64,000 bases of DNA from Rhizobium sp. L1K21 (GCF_024055895.1 NZ_JAMXLE010000002.1:450928-514927), one strand, 5' to 3'; shown: positions 16,096 through 26,072, counted from the first letter of the stretch. The notes: generated by a model not told the origin, from the sequence alone. A program made the numbers and translations.

Positions 16096-17988
16096 ATGGT
16101 GGACGACGAAAAGAAGAAAGAACCTCAGAAGCCTTTGACCGTTCGACGTCTAATGATTGAGAACTTCAGGGGTGTTGCAAGGGGACAAGTGGATTTTTCA
16201 GGGCACACGCTTCTGGTTGGTGGAAACAACGTAGGCAAGTCAACCATATGCGACGCGCTTGAGTTAGTGCTGGGGCCTGAGAGAGCCTTTCGACGCCCAA
16301 TAGTAAATGAGCATGATTTTCATTCGGGACAATATTTGGATGAAAATGGAGTTCCCATCTATATCAAGATTGATGTCGTATTGCTGCATCTACCGGAAGA
16401 GATGGAGAAGCGACTGTTTTCCAAAACACGTCCATGGAGTGATAAGAAAGGAGGGTTCGTCGATGTTGAGGGAGCCAAGCCCGAAGATGCTGACGCAGAA
16501 GACGTCTGTCGCGCGCTCCCTCTAAGCTTCATCGGCTACTATAACCGGCAAGAAGATGACTTCGCCGGTGGAACATACTTTTCGCATCCAATCCAAGAAA
16601 TTGGGGAAGATGATGAGCAGTTTGGCAAACCCTTCGCCGGGTTGAGTTACTTTCCCCGTGAATGGAAAATTCAGTGCGGCTTCATATATCTGCGTACATT
16701 GAGGACCGGTCGACGAGCTCTTAGTCTCGAACGCGGATCCTTACTCGACACCATACTTAGACTGGGCGACTCTGGAAAAGAGTCGATGTGGGAAAGCACT
16801 GTCAAACAAATACGCGCTCTGAAACCGGCAATTGGCGACATTCCACAATTGGAGGAAATCCAAAAGCAAATTCGAAATCGCATGTCGCGCTTTGTTGGCC
16901 TCTCAAGTGATGCAGACGCCACAGGTTTTTTTGCTTCAGACTTAACACGCGAACACCTCCGCGAAGTCGTGCAGCTTTTCCTTAAATCGAAGGAAAGCAA
17001 CCACAGCGTTCCATATAGCAGGCTGGGTACAGGCGCAGTAAATGCGCTCGTTTTTGCCCTACTTACACACATCGCCGATTTACGTGGAAATCGTGCAGTT
17101 ATTTTTGCAATGGAAGAGCCCGAAATTGCGCTACCCCCACACGCGCAGCGAAGAATTACAAAATATCTACTCAGCAATATGGGCCAGGCGATCATCACCT
17201 CACACTCACCATACGTGATAGAGGAATTTGAGCTAACGAATGTGAATGCAGTTTCTAGACAAAATGCCGTGCTTTCTTCAGACAGCATCCCCACCGATGC
17301 AATTAAATATCGGACGCTCCGAAGCAACAGAAGGCAGCTCGCAGAAGCTGTGCTTGCTCGGGGAATAATAGTCGCCGAGGGGGACACCGAGGCAAAAATG
17401 TTGCTTGCCGCAACCTATGCATTCGAGAAGCTGGACCCCAGCAATGAATATGTTCCCTTAGATATAGTTGGCGTTAGTATTTTCGACGCAGGCAGCCAGT
17501 CCAATATTCCAAGATGGGGTCCTTTCTTTAACGCGTTGAACAAAGTTACATTTGCGTTTCATGACCAGCCCAATGCCGCATGGACTGAAGATCAAAGTGC
17601 GAATCTTGCGACCTATCAATACAATTTTGAGACCAATTACAAAGGCACAGAATATCTATTGATAGAGGAAGTTCCTGTCTCGGTTCTCAGACGGTTTCTG
17701 ACTCGCGTCTCTGAGCACCCCGATTATCCGACAGAGAAAGGGTACTTGAATAACGCACCTAATGACGAGGAGGTCAAAAAGCTGGCCAAGGAAGTCTTGA
17801 AAGCCAAAAAGGGGTCTGGTTTCGCGGCAATGGTGATTGAGGAATGCCAAGCGCTTGAGGAACTACCTAAGTCAGTTAAGGAGTTTCTAACCAGGGTTGC
17901 CAAAGATATGGCGCTACCAAAACTCGAGGGAGAGGGGACCGATGAGGCAGGAAAGGAAGGTGATCAACTGAACGGATTGCTTTGGTAG
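16096..17988 (+). CDS. gajA: OLD-family ATP-dependent nuclease, Gabija GajA-like
   Basis: A 630-residue protein with an ABC-type ATPase head and a C-terminal TOPRIM nuclease domain. Walker A is GGNNVGKST at residues 42-50; a signature-like YSRLGTGAVNALVFALL and Walker B AVIFAMEEPEIALPP follow near 320-350, then ITSHSPYVIEEFE. The TOPRIM part opens with IIVAEGDTEAKML, holding the metal-binding Glu; where a DxD pair is normal there is FAFHDQPN, with only one Asp in place. An UvrD-like helicase follows 26 bases downstream, which defines class 2 OLD/Gabija. In known Gabija, GajA is a nucleotide-sensing DNA nickase acting against phage. ATG 16096 has a strong GGAGGAGG site. The gene is visibly AT-richer than its neighbours. 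Confidence 0.85.
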   Translation: MVDDEKKKEPQKPLTVRRLMIENFRGVARGQVDFSGHTLLVGGNNVGKSTICDALELVLGPERAFRRPIVNEHDFHSGQYLDENGVPIYIKIDVVLLHLPEEMEKRLFSKTRPWSDKKGGFVDVEGAKPEDADAEDVCRALPLSFIGYYNRQEDDFAGGTYFSHPIQEIGEDDEQFGKPFAGLSYFPREWKIQCGFIYLRTLRTGRRALSLERGSLLDTILRLGDSGKESMWESTVKQIRALKPAIGDIPQLEEIQKQIRNRMSRFVGLSSDADATGFFASDLTREHLREVVQLFLKSKESNHSVPYSRLGTGAVNALVFALLTHIADLRGNRAVIFAMEEPEIALPPHAQRRITKYLLSNMGQAIITSHSPYVIEEFELTNVNAVSRQNAVLSSDSIPTDAIKYRTLRSNRRQLAEAVLARGIIVAEGDTEAKMLLAATYAFEKLDPSNEYVPLDIVGVSIFDAGSQSNIPRWGPFFNALNKVTFAFHDQPNAAWTEDQSANLATYQYNFETNYKGTEYLLIEEVPVSVLRRFLTRVSEHPDYPTEKGYLNNAPNDEEVKKLAKEVLKAKKGSGFAAMVIEECQALEELPKSVKEFLTRVAKDMALPKLEGEGTDEAGKEGDQLNGLLW

Positions 17989-18014
17989 CGAACATCCATG
18001 ATAGAGGCCCGAAA

Positions 18015-19745
18015 ATGGCATTCACAATTTGCGAAAAGCGCAAATCAATAATCAATGAGCCGAACCATGCGCTCGTAATCGGAGGGCCAGGCTCCGGTAA
18101 GACCACAGTTGCGCTGTTGAAAAGCAAAGAGCTCATACCGAAGCTAACTCCAGGGCAAAGCATCCTTTTCCTCAGCTTTTCCCGTGCTGCCGTTCAACAG
18201 ATATTAAAGCGATGCCGTGAAATTCTCACAAAGGACGAGATGGCGCGAATTGACGTTCGAACATATCATTCGTTCTGTTGGGATATTTTGCATTCCCACG
18301 GAACCTTGTTGGGTGGAACCCCTCTGAGAATGATGGCTCCATCTGCAGAAAGCGCTCGCCGGACGCAATTCGAGGGAGATTGGGTAACAGAAAGTAAGCG
18401 TCTTCAAGAAGAAGAAGGGGTTATATGTTTCGATCTTTTCGCGGCGACCACAGCAGACCTTCTTGAGGGTAGCGCTCACATCCGTGGCTGGATGGGAAAG
18501 CTCTTTCCATTGATAATTCTTGACGAATTTCAGGATTCTGATGATGAACAATGGCGCTTTGTTCGACAATTAAGTCGCGCAGCGCAGACTTTATTTTTGG
18601 CAGATACAGAGCAGCGCATCTTTGAAGGCGATTTTCGACCCGGCGTAAGACCAGAGAGGTTGGACATTTTAAAAGAAGAAATTGCATTGCTCGAAGTAGA
18701 CCTTCGTAATGATAATTATCGCAGCGCAGATAGCGAAATCTTAGCATACGCCAATTGCATTTTGAGTGGGAATGGCCCGCTTCCCAAAACGAACGATGTT
18801 CATTGCATAAAATATAAGTACCCCAATCAGTTCGCGTCTTCTGTGCATCTTGCAGTGGCGATAACGCTCAGCGAATTGCTAAAACGTGGTTTCATGGATC
18901 CAACCGTCGCTGTGCTTACACGAAGCAATGATCTCGTTGCAGAAATTTCAGATGTACTAGAAGCCACTCATACGTATAAAAATAAACTGCTGAAACCAAT
19001 TCCCCATGACGTAGTTTGGGACCAGGAATTGTCTGCGACAGCAGGCGTAGCGATAGCCGCTGCATTAGAGTTTGCTTCGAATGGGGACCATGCCTCAAGA
19101 GAAGCAGTTTTTACCAAAATCGAAGACTATTTTCTGGTCAAAAAGGACTTCAGCGAAAGATACGGTGGACGTGGCGCTGCCTCCGCCGGTCAGAAAGCCA
19201 CACGGTTTAGCAATGCAAAAGCAAATGTTGCGTTGGGAAAAGCTTTGGTAAAAGGCTCCCCTAAAACCTTAGAAGAAACTTTGATTTCAATTGGCCCCAT
19301 GACTGGAGACCCTGTGATCGACTGGAAAGCCGTAAGGGCGGCTTTTCTTTGCCATGCCGATCTAAAACAGATTTTCCAAGATGCTAAAATGGTTCGCCTG
19401 TTTCGCGCCACCGATACCCTTGCTGGGACGCTTTCGGGTCGTTGGATTGAGCGAGGTAATTATGAAGGCGCCGCGAGGATTGTTCGCAATGTACTTGATC
19501 AAGAAAAATTAATCGGACTGGAGCGTGATCCGAAGGGAGTGTCATTGATGACCCTACACAAATCGAAGGGGAAAGAGTTTAACGGCGTCGTCTTGGTGGA
19601 AGGCCGCTATTCAAGCCCTTTTTTCCTTAAGCGCGAAAAGCCCGACTTTGCACCCTCTCGAAGACTTTTGCGCGTAGGACTCACAAGGGCCAGAAACCTA
19701 GCGTTGATGGTTCGGCCAGAAGCAGCTCCAGCTTTGGTTGATTAA
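18015..19745 (+). CDS. gajB: UvrD/Rep-like superfamily 1 helicase, Gabija GajB-like
   Basis: A 576-residue SF1A helicase: Walker A GGPGSGKTT near residue 25, Walker B with the UvrD form ILDEFQDSDDEQW near 165, motif III LFLADTEQRIFEG, motif V MTLHKSKGKEFNGVVLVEG and motif VI RVGLTRARNLAL. It is much shorter than UvrD (about 720) and in the range of Gabija helicases, a little longer than the type example. All motifs look intact. The ATG at 18015 has GAGG 8 bases upstream; a TTG at 17982 would overlap the nuclease gene. In Gabija the helicase is thought to be triggered by DNA ends and to work with GajA. Same low-GC composition as gajA. Confidence 0.85.
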   Translation: MAFTICEKRKSIINEPNHALVIGGPGSGKTTVALLKSKELIPKLTPGQSILFLSFSRAAVQQILKRCREILTKDEMARIDVRTYHSFCWDILHSHGTLLGGTPLRMMAPSAESARRTQFEGDWVTESKRLQEEEGVICFDLFAATTADLLEGSAHIRGWMGKLFPLIILDEFQDSDDEQWRFVRQLSRAAQTLFLADTEQRIFEGDFRPGVRPERLDILKEEIALLEVDLRNDNYRSADSEILAYANCILSGNGPLPKTNDVHCIKYKYPNQFASSVHLAVAITLSELLKRGFMDPTVAVLTRSNDLVAEISDVLEATHTYKNKLLKPIPHDVVWDQELSATAGVAIAAALEFASNGDHASREAVFTKIEDYFLVKKDFSERYGGRGAASAGQKATRFSNAKANVALGKALVKGSPKTLEETLISIGPMTGDPVIDWKAVRAAFLCHADLKQIFQDAKMVRLFRATDTLAGTLSGRWIERGNYEGAARIVRNVLDQEKLIGLERDPKGVSLMTLHKSKGKEFNGVVLVEGRYSSPFFLKREKPDFAPSRRLLRVGLTRARNLALMVRPEAAPALVD

Positions 19746-19861
19746 GCCATTTTGAGAGTCCCTTCAAACGCACCTGACACCCAGAATGGCACCCAAGCGC
19801 ATTTGACGCTGGAACGCCCAACAGAGCAATCCCTGTAAAGATTTGATATTAAAGAGAAAAA

Positions 19862-19937
19862 TGGTGCCCGGAGGCGGATTCGAACCACCGACACGCGGAT
19901 TTTCAATCCGCTGCTCTACCAACTGAGCTATCCGGGC
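19862..19937 (-). tRNA. tRNA-Phe (GAA)
   Basis: A 76-nt cloverleaf on the minus strand. Acceptor arms GCCCGGA/TCCGGGC, anticodon stem CGGAT/ATCCG with GAA in the loop, T-loop TTCGAAT and an encoded CCA (19862-19864). Its 3' end faces the Gabija-like pair, the side on which elements integrate into tRNA genes, but no second copy of the 3' end was found at the far border. Confidence 0.97.
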
Positions 19938-20115
19938 ATCCTGGCTTCGTGAGCCTTCGGTTTTTTTAAAATGAAAACCGGTGGGGCGGTGTTGGTTCAG
20001 CGCCCCGGAAGCGAGCGGGGTTATAACACTTTGTCGGCGTCTGTCCAGCACCTCAAAGCACTTTTTTTGTTGTCCGGCGTAAAAACCGGAGATTGACGTA
20101 AATCCCGGTCAGATA

Positions 20116-20307
20116 TCACTTTTCGCCGTCGAAATCGGGCAGCTCTTCATCCTCGGAAACGGGGATTGTGTAGGTGCCGTTCAGCCAGCGCGACAGGTCC
20201 AGATTGCGGCAGCGGTCGGAGCAGAAAGGGTAATGCTCGCGCACAGACTGGTTGCCGCATTCCGGGCATGGCCGCGGTTTACGCAGTGGTTCGACTTTCG
20301 CCGTCAA
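20116..20307 (-). CDS. yacG: DNA gyrase inhibitor YacG (zinc-binding)
   Basis: A 63-residue zinc protein with the two knuckles CPECG and CSDRC that define YacG, then NLDLSRWLNGTYTIPV and an acidic tail. E. coli YacG binds GyrB and blocks gyrase activity. The start is taken as TTG 20307, because GGAGG lies 10 bases before it and the resulting MTAKVEPLRKPRPCPECG matches the usual length; a TTG at 20328 has no ribosome site. It follows maf closely in the same leftward operon. Confidence 0.9.
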   Translation of the reverse strand: MTAKVEPLRKPRPCPECGNQSVREHYPFCSDRCRNLDLSRWLNGTYTIPVSEDEELPDFDGEK

Positions 20308-20312
20308 TGGTC

Positions 20313-20930
20313 TCAACCCTCCGCCCAATGGGCGTGTACTTCAAAGCCCTCTCCGGAGAGAAGCTGTAGCGTTTCGAAAAGCGGCAGGCCGACGACATTG
20401 GTGTAGGAGCCGACGAGCTTCTGCACAAAGCTTCCTGCCAGGCCCTGAATGCCATAGCCGCCAGCCTTGCCGCGCCATTCGCCGCTGGCAATATAAAACT
20501 CGATATCGGTGGAGGAAAGCCGCTTGAAGCGCACTTTGGTGTCCACCACCTTCTGACGGATGGTGCCGGACGGGGTGACCAGGCACACGCCTGTATGCAC
20601 CCAGTGGGCGCGGCCCGACAGAAGATGCAGGCAGCCTGCCGCATCTTCGGTATATTCCGCCTTCTGCAGAATGCGCCGACCCACGGCGACGACCGTGTCG
20701 GCCGCCAGAATCCAAGCACCTTGCCATTCGCTTTCCGAACGCGTTGCAGCATAGGCAGCTTCGGCCTTCTGGTTGGAAAGGCGGCGGGCAAGCGAGCGCG
20801 GGTGTTCGGATTTCTTCGGCGTTTCGTCGATATCCATCGGCATCAGCCGGTCGGGTACGATTTTGGCCTGGTTGAGCAAGTCGACACGACGCGGAGAGCC
20901 CGAGGCGAGGATCAGCTTTTGTGGCGTCAC
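20313..20930 (-). CDS. maf: Maf-like nucleoside triphosphate pyrophosphatase
   Basis: A 205-residue Maf/YceF/YhdE protein: N-terminal [14 protein letters not shown], the DIDE(T)[15 protein letters not shown] stretch, and [15 protein letters not shown] followed by [14 protein letters not shown] and [13 protein letters not shown]. These enzymes hydrolyse non-canonical or modified NTPs (dTTP/UTP or m7GTP, depending on subgroup) to the monophosphate; the subgroup is not resolved here. It starts with GTG at 20930. It sits between infA and yacG, the order common in Hyphomicrobiales. Confidence 0.93.
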   Translation of the reverse strand: MTPQKLILASGSPRRVDLLNQAKIVPDRLMPMDIDETPKKSEHPRSLARRLSNQKAEAAYAATRSESEWQGAWILAADTVVAVGRRILQKAEYTEDAAGCLHLLSGRAHWVHTGVCLVTPSGTIRQKVVDTKVRFKRLSSTDIEFYIASGEWRGKAGGYGIQGLAGSFVQKLVGSYTNVVGLPLFETLQLLSGEGFEVHAHWAEG

Positions 20931-20972
20931 AGCAAATCTCCTGCCGTTCTCAATCCTGCGCTTGTCTCTTGA

Positions 20973-21191
20973 TCAACGGAACCGGTAGGTGATGCGGCCC
21001 TTGGTCAGGTCATAGGGGGTCATTTCCACCAGCACCTTGTCACCTGCGAGCACGCGAATTCGGTTTTTGCGCATACGGCCAGCCGTGTGAGCGATAATTT
21101 CGTGTTCATTTTCCAGCTTCACGCGAAAGGTCGCGTTCGGCAGAAGTTCGGTAACAATACCGGGAAATTCAAGAACTTCTTCTTTTGCCAT
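20973..21191 (-). CDS. infA: translation initiation factor IF-1
   Basis: A 72-residue OB-fold protein nearly matching the family consensus: [19 protein letters not shown], then [20 protein letters not shown], then [20 protein letters not shown]. It binds the 30S A site during initiation, together with IF-2 and IF-3. It lies 42 bases before maf on the same strand. A GC-rich stem (CCGCCC at 21234-21239 with GGGCGG at 21247-21252) sits in its probable leader. Confidence 0.98.
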   Translation of the reverse strand: MAKEEVLEFPGIVTELLPNATFRVKLENEHEIIAHTAGRMRKNRIRVLAGDKVLVEMTPYDLTKGRITYRFR

Positions 21192-21326
21192 AGAGGTTTA
21201 CTTTTCCTGTGAAATCAAACGGAAGGCATGGCGCCGCCCGAAATTTGGGCGGAAACTACACAAATCAATCGTGTTTGTGAACCGAAATGATTGCGAAAAG
21301 CAGCTTTTAGCGTAGCAGCCGCTTTC

Positions 21327-21797
21327 TCATGGGCTTTCCACGAGCCGCTTTTTGATCAAAAGGACCAGATGATCCCGCACGTCGCGGTATGCGCTCAAGA
21401 TTTGCTCACGAGTGCCTGTCGCGACCGACGGATCAGGCGTCGGCCAATAGATGACATCAACAGCGTTGGAACGGGTGAGCTCCAGTGCTGCATGGTGCGC
21501 TTCCGGTGCCAGCGTCACGATGAGGTCGAAATAATCATCCTCCAGTTCGTCCAGCGTCTGGGGTATTTTCTTGCCCAAGGAAAGACCCACCTCCTCCAGC
21601 ACGACATCCACAAAGGGATCACGCTCGCCATCGCGCACACCGGCGGACGCAATATAGGTGCCGCGCGGCAAAAGGCTTCGCGCGATCGCCTCGGCCATGG
21701 GTGAACGGATCGCGTTCATGCCGCACATGAAGAGGATTGCACCGGGCGGGCCTTTCACGTTTTTTGCGGGTTCATCGTTTGCGGCCTCCTCCCCCAT
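21327..21797 (-). CDS. low-molecular-weight phosphotyrosine phosphatase family protein
   Basis: A 156-residue protein with the LMW-PTP/arsenate-reductase fold. Near the start the P-loop reads FMCGMNAIRSPMAEA (C-x5-R-S), followed by ASAGVRDGERDPF; the late Asp-Pro acid region is YWPTPDPSVATG. The motif supports thiol-based phosphatase or arsenate-reductase chemistry; in this conserved block (downstream of UPF0262 and upstream of infA) the physiological substrate is unknown. The start ATG lies 3 bases after the UPF0262 stop. Confidence 0.85.
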   Translation of the reverse strand: MGEEAANDEPAKNVKGPPGAILFMCGMNAIRSPMAEAIARSLLPRGTYIASAGVRDGERDPFVDVVLEEVGLSLGKKIPQTLDELEDDYFDLIVTLAPEAHHAALELTRSNAVDVIYWPTPDPSVATGTREQILSAYRDVRDHLVLLIKKRLVESP

Positions 21798-21800
21798 GGA

Positions 21801-22277
21801 TCAGCCACGCCAATAGAGAACGCAGATCAGGGTAAAGAGGCGTCGCGCCGTGTCGAAATCCATGTTGATCTTGCCAGACAGGCGATCCATGAGCGTTTGC
21901 GAGCCTTCGTTGTGAATGCCCCGGCGACCCATGTCGATCGCCTCGATCTGGCTTGGTGTGGACGAGCGGATCGCCTGATAATAGCTGTCGCAGATCATGA
22001 AATAGTCTTTGATGATCCGGCGGAACGGCGTCAGCGAGAGAATGTGCGTGGCAACATCATCCTCGCCTTCAGTCTTGATGGAAAAGACAAGCTTGGTATC
22101 GACGAGCGAGAGATAGAGCTTGTAGGGGCCGCCGGCATGACCGGCAGGCTCAAAGCTGTTTTCTTCCAGCAGGTCGAAAATGGCAACGGCGCGCTCGTGT
22201 TCCACATCCGGCGTTGAACGGCCAATGGTTTCGTCCAGAACAACGTCACAAAGGCGAAACGCGCTTTTGCTGCCCAT
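21801..22277 (-). CDS. UPF0262 family protein
   Basis: A 158-residue protein matching the alphaproteobacterial UPF0262 family, with the characteristic [21 protein letters not shown] at the start and [20 protein letters not shown] in the middle. Function is unknown. The ATG at 22277 is used; a frame reaching 22343 would overlap hisD. It follows hisD after 5 bases and precedes the LMW phosphatase, so the three are almost certainly co-transcribed. Confidence 0.88.
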   Translation of the reverse strand: MGSKSAFRLCDVVLDETIGRSTPDVEHERAVAIFDLLEENSFEPAGHAGGPYKLYLSLVDTKLVFSIKTEGEDDVATHILSLTPFRRIIKDYFMICDSYYQAIRSSTPSQIEAIDMGRRGIHNEGSQTLMDRLSGKINMDFDTARRLFTLICVLYWRG

Positions 22278-22282
22278 TCTCT

Positions 22283-23581
22283 CTAACTCTCCAGGTTCGC
22301 CCGTATTGCGACAGACCTGGCATGCGCCTCCAGCCCCTCGCATTTTGCAAGCGTAATTGCCGCCGGGCCGAGTGCCTTCAGCTGCTCAGGCCCAAGGCGA
22401 AGGATAGAGGTTCGTTTGACAAAGTCCAGAATGGAAAGTCCGGACGAAAAACGTGCCGAACGCGCTGTTGGCAAAACGTGGTTGGAGCCGCCGACATAAT
22501 CGCCGATCACCTCGGGCGTATGCGCGCCGGCAAAAATGGCGCCCGCATTGCGCACCTGCGGAATGAAGGCGTCCGGATCGGCCACGGCAAGTTCAAGATG
22601 TTCCGGCGCAATGCGGTTTGAAAGCGGAATGGCATCCTTCAGGTCCGGCACGTGGATCAGCGCGCCAAAATCACGCCAGCTTGCGGCGGCAATCTCGGCG
22701 CGGGAAAGCGTGCGGAGCTGTCGGGCAACGGCGTCTTCCACCGCGCGGGCAAAGCTTGCATCGTCAGTGATCAGAATGGATTGTGCGGCAGCATCGTGCT
22801 CGGCCTGCGCCAGGAGGTCTGCGGCAATCCAGTCCGGATTGTTGTCCTTGTCGGCAATCACCAGAACTTCCGAAGGGCCGGCAATCATGTCGATACCGAC
22901 TGTGCCGAAAACCTCACGCTTGGCGGCGGCAACGAAGGCATTGCCCGGTCCGACGATCTTTGCGACCGGCTCAATCGTCTCAGTACCATAAGCAAGGGCT
23001 GCGATGGCCTGCGCGCCGCCGATGCGGTAAATTTCATCGACACCGGCAATGCGAGCTGCGGCCAGCACGGCGGGGTTTATGTTGCCCCGCATGGCAGGCA
23101 CGACCATCACAACACGCGGCACGCCGGCAACTTTGGCCGGAACCGCATTCATCAACACGGAACTGGGATAGCTCGCCTGCCCGCCCGGCACATAAATGCC
23201 GACAGCATCAATGGCCGTCCAGCGGGAGCCAAGGCCAACTCCGGCCTCATCCTCATAGATATCGTCAACGGGCAGCTGGCGCTTGTGGTGTTTGGAAATG
23301 CGGGCTGCAGCAAGCTCGAGCGCGTCGATGACGGCAGGATCAACCTCTGCCATCGCATCTTCAAGTTCTGTCTTCGTCACGCGCATCGGCGTGGCGGCAA
23401 AGTCGAGGTCATCGAAGCGTTTGGTATATTCGGCGAGCGCGACGTCGCCCCGTGCGCGAACATCAGCAATGATGGCGCGCGCTGTGGCGCTCACGTCTTC
23501 AGACACTTCGCGCTTGGTGGTGAGGAAAGCGGCAAAATCCGCTTCAAATGTTTCACTCGTAAAGTCCAGCCAGATCGCCAC
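22283..23581 (-). CDS. hisD: histidinol dehydrogenase
   Basis: A 432-residue zinc enzyme that makes the last two oxidations of histidine synthesis (histidinol to histidine with 2 NAD). Clear family marks are [56 protein letters not shown] and [14 protein letters not shown], and the C-terminal [20 protein letters not shown] with the catalytic and zinc His residues. It starts with GTG at 23581. It is the only histidine gene in the window; placement between DUF2948 and UPF0262 genes is typical of the order. Confidence 0.98.
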   Translation of the reverse strand: MAIWLDFTSETFEADFAAFLTTKREVSEDVSATARAIIADVRARGDVALAEYTKRFDDLDFAATPMRVTKTELEDAMAEVDPAVIDALELAAARISKHHKRQLPVDDIYEDEAGVGLGSRWTAIDAVGIYVPGGQASYPSSVLMNAVPAKVAGVPRVVMVVPAMRGNINPAVLAAARIAGVDEIYRIGGAQAIAALAYGTETIEPVAKIVGPGNAFVAAAKREVFGTVGIDMIAGPSEVLVIADKDNNPDWIAADLLAQAEHDAAAQSILITDDASFARAVEDAVARQLRTLSRAEIAAASWRDFGALIHVPDLKDAIPLSNRIAPEHLELAVADPDAFIPQVRNAGAIFAGAHTPEVIGDYVGGSNHVLPTARSARFSSGLSILDFVKRTSILRLGPEQLKALGPAAITLAKCEGLEAHARSVAIRANLES

Positions 23582-23631
23582 TCGTCAGTTCCTTAGAAAT
23601 CAGCCGGCACGAACGAAACGCCCGAGCTGGG

Positions 23632-24072
23632 TCAGCTGCCAACCATGTGCTGCGGCTTTGCAGTGGTTTCCCACGTCCCGCCCATATCGGCAAGCTGCAC
23701 TTCAATACACTCGACAGTCAGCCTTATGGCTCCGTCGCCGGCCAGAAGAAGTTCAATCGTTCCTTCCGGCCCATCGGCTGCCTTTTCAAACTGAATGGCC
23801 AAAAGATCAAGTACCGCATCACCATTTTTGCGGTCAAAGCCGACCGACCGAACGCCATCAACACGCTTGAAAACAAGAGTGGTGCGGCGGCGCTCGAAGG
23901 ATTTGCCCTTTTCGGCCGCTTTTTCCCAGACAAACCGGTTGGCTGTGAGCGCAAAAATGCCGCGCTTCCTGTCGAATTCCACATCAGCGGTTTTGAACAC
24001 GGCATCCTGCATATGGGCGGAGACGATATCCAGATCCTCTTCATCCATAGCCAGAAGCTTCAACTCAGTCAT
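23632..24072 (-). CDS. DUF2948 family protein
   Basis: A 146-residue protein starting MTELKLLAMDEEDLDIVSAHMQDAV, the signature of the alphaproteobacterial DUF2948 family, which is regularly placed between murA and hisD. It continues with FVWEKAAEKG and FKRVDGVRSVGFDRK. No signal or membrane segment. Function is unknown. The ATG at 24072 has AGGTGA just upstream; the frame extends to 24141 without support. Confidence 0.88.
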   Translation of the reverse strand: MTELKLLAMDEEDLDIVSAHMQDAVFKTADVEFDRKRGIFALTANRFVWEKAAEKGKSFERRRTTLVFKRVDGVRSVGFDRKNGDAVLDLLAIQFEKAADGPEGTIELLLAGDGAIRLTVECIEVQLADMGGTWETTAKPQHMVGS

Positions 24073-24156
24073 TGTATCACCTGCTGCAAGCACATTTGTT
24101 TTGTTGCGCTTTGAAATAGGAACGGTCAGCGCCAATCGCAACCGAGTTCAGCGCGT

Positions 24157-25449
24157 TTACTCGCTCACCCGCTCCACGATTGCACCACAGCGGCCAAGCT
24201 TTTCTTCCAGCTGCTCAAACCCGCGGTCGAGATGATAGACGCGGGAGACGACGGTTTCGCCTTCGGCAGCCAGCCCCGCAATGACCAGCGATACGGAAGC
24301 ACGAAGATCGGTCGCCATGACCTGTGCGCCGCGCAATTTTGAAACGCCGACGATCTTGGCCGTCTGACCGGAGAGCGAGATATTGGCACCCAGCCGGGCG
24401 AGCTCCTGAACGTGCATGAAGCGGTTCTCGAAGATCGTTTCGGTGATATGCGATGTGCCCGTAGACCGGGTCATCAGACCCATGAACTGCGCCTGCAGGT
24501 CAGTGGGAAAGCCTGGGAAAGGATCGGTCACAACATCAACCGGTTTGATCGCATCGCCGTGACCGACCACGCGAATGCCGTCTTCGACGCTGGTTACCTC
24601 GGCACCCGTGCGGCGCAGCGCTTCCAGCGCTGTTTCCAAAAGGGCAGAATCCGTGCCCTGCAGGGTTACATCGCCGCCCGTCATGGCAACGGCCATCGCG
24701 TATGTGCCGGTTTCAATGCGATCCGGCAGAACGCGGTGGCGTGCGCCCGAAAGCGATGTCACCCCTTCGATTGTAATTGTGGACGTGCCGGCACCGGATA
24801 TCTTTGCACCCATGGCATTCAGGCAGTTTGCGAGATCAACCACTTCCGGCTCGCGTGCTGCATTGCCGATCACTGTGGTTCCATTGGCGAGCGTGGCCGC
24901 CATCATCAGAACATGCGTAGCGCCGACTGAAACCTTCGGAAACGTGTAGCGCGCACCGATCAGGCCGCCCGCGGGCGCTGTTGCGTTGATGTAGCCGCCA
25001 TCGATTTCCATTGTCGCGCCAAGCGCTGTCAGCCCCTCGATAAAGAGGTCCACCGGTCGTGTGCCAATGGCGCAGCCGCCCGGCAGCGATACGCGCGCCT
25101 GTCCCTCGCGGGCGAGAAGCGGACCGATGACCCAAAAGGAAGCGCGCATCTTCGACACGAGATCGTAAGGGGCCGTGGTGTCAGCAATCTTGCGGCAGGT
25201 GAAATGGATCGTGCGCGCATAGGAGCCATCCTGATGTTCACGGCGTCCATTCACGGAAACATCCACACCGTGATTGCCGAGGATGCGGATCAACTGCTCA
25301 ACATCGGCCAAGTGCGGCACGTTTTCCAGCGTCAGTGTGTCACTGGTCAACAGCGATGCGATCATCAAGGGCAGAGCGGCATTCTTGGCGCCGGAGATGG
25401 GTATAATACCGTTGAGCGGATTACCGCCGACGATTCTGATGCGATCCAT
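24157..25449 (-). CDS. murA: UDP-N-acetylglucosamine 1-carboxyvinyltransferase MurA
   Basis: A 430-residue EPT-fold enzyme that transfers enolpyruvate from PEP to UDP-GlcNAc, the first committed step of peptidoglycan synthesis. Marks are the start [43 protein letters not shown] with the Cys that fosfomycin attacks in the CAIG context, and [19 protein letters not shown] near the end. Start ATG 25449. It heads the conserved leftward block murA - DUF2948 - hisD. Confidence 0.98.
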   Translation of the reverse strand: MDRIRIVGGNPLNGIIPISGAKNAALPLMIASLLTSDTLTLENVPHLADVEQLIRILGNHGVDVSVNGRREHQDGSYARTIHFTCRKIADTTAPYDLVSKMRASFWVIGPLLAREGQARVSLPGGCAIGTRPVDLFIEGLTALGATMEIDGGYINATAPAGGLIGARYTFPKVSVGATHVLMMAATLANGTTVIGNAAREPEVVDLANCLNAMGAKISGAGTSTITIEGVTSLSGARHRVLPDRIETGTYAMAVAMTGGDVTLQGTDSALLETALEALRRTGAEVTSVEDGIRVVGHGDAIKPVDVVTDPFPGFPTDLQAQFMGLMTRSTGTSHITETIFENRFMHVQELARLGANISLSGQTAKIVGVSKLRGAQVMATDLRASVSLVIAGLAAEGETVVSRVYHLDRGFEQLEEKLGRCGAIVERVSE

Positions 25450-25585
25450 ATTTAGACTTTCCCGAACCGCAGGTGTTGCGGCTTTTCAAAAATGTGTTGC
25501 TCCCATATCCGAAAGCGTCTCGCGGTTCAAGAAAACGCCTTCGCGGGCAAGCTATCGGAAGAGAATGGGTGATTATTAAGGCGGC

Positions 25586-25795
25586 TCAATCTTTGTCGGC
25601 GGCATCGTCAGGCCGGGCTGCAGGCAAGCCCTCATTGCGTTCATCCGGCTCCCCGTCTCGGCGCGCGCGCGTTTGCGCCTTTCGGCGAAGAAGGTTTTGT
25701 CGCAGCTGCTCGGCAAGACGCTGTTTCTTTATGGCGACCTCGCGCTCCCGCCCGACCAGCGCATCACCGCTCTGATTTGTCTTCCTGCCCTTCAT
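25586..25795 (-). CDS. small basic conserved hypothetical protein
   Basis: A 69-residue, strongly charged protein: a helix rich in Arg, Lys and Gln (AIKKQRLAEQLRQNLLRRK, then AQTRARRD) followed by a Pro/Glu/Asp-rich tail. Small proteins of this type are found beside murA and a tRNA in many Hyphomicrobiales genomes, as I recall. Function is unknown; nucleic-acid or ribosome binding is only a guess from charge. ATG 25795 has AAGGCGG upstream; a TTG at 25813 is less likely. Confidence 0.6.
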   Translation of the reverse strand: MKGRKTNQSGDALVGREREVAIKKQRLAEQLRQNLLRRKAQTRARRDGEPDERNEGLPAARPDDAADKD

Positions 25796-25997
25796 GAAGC
25801 CGCCTTCAAACAAACGCCGTTTCGCTCAGTTCCACCCCGCGCAATAGCGTAAAAATCATCTGCAAGGAAGCCGTCTGGAGTATCACAGAAATTTCTGGAG
25901 AGATTATTTGCTTTCACGCTTGCACTCATAATCAAGCTGTGGCAATAGGCACCCCGCTAACACAGGTGCGCCCAACCCGCGCCAAAGAGTTCAGCAT

Positions 25998-26072
25998 GCT
26001 GCTATAGCTCAGGGGTAGAGCACTCCCTTGGTAAGGGAGAGGCCGAGAGTTCAAATCTCTCTAGCAGCACCA
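25998..26072 (+). tRNA. tRNA-Thr (GGT)
   Basis: A 75-nt cloverleaf with acceptor GCTGCTA/TAGCAGC, anticodon stem CTCCC/GGGAG and loop TTGGTAA (anticodon GGT), T-arm GAGAGTTCAAATCTCTC and an encoded CCA at 26070-26072. It points at the 3' end of the caspase-like gene, which is on the opposite strand 36 bases away. Confidence 0.97.

Noticed and set aside
19862..19937. tRNA-Phe as an attachment site for the defence pair
   Set aside because: The geometry fits, but I found no direct repeat of the tRNA 3' end at the left border (about 15.7-16.1 kb or 13.5-14.1 kb), and no integrase gene, so no att site is annotated.
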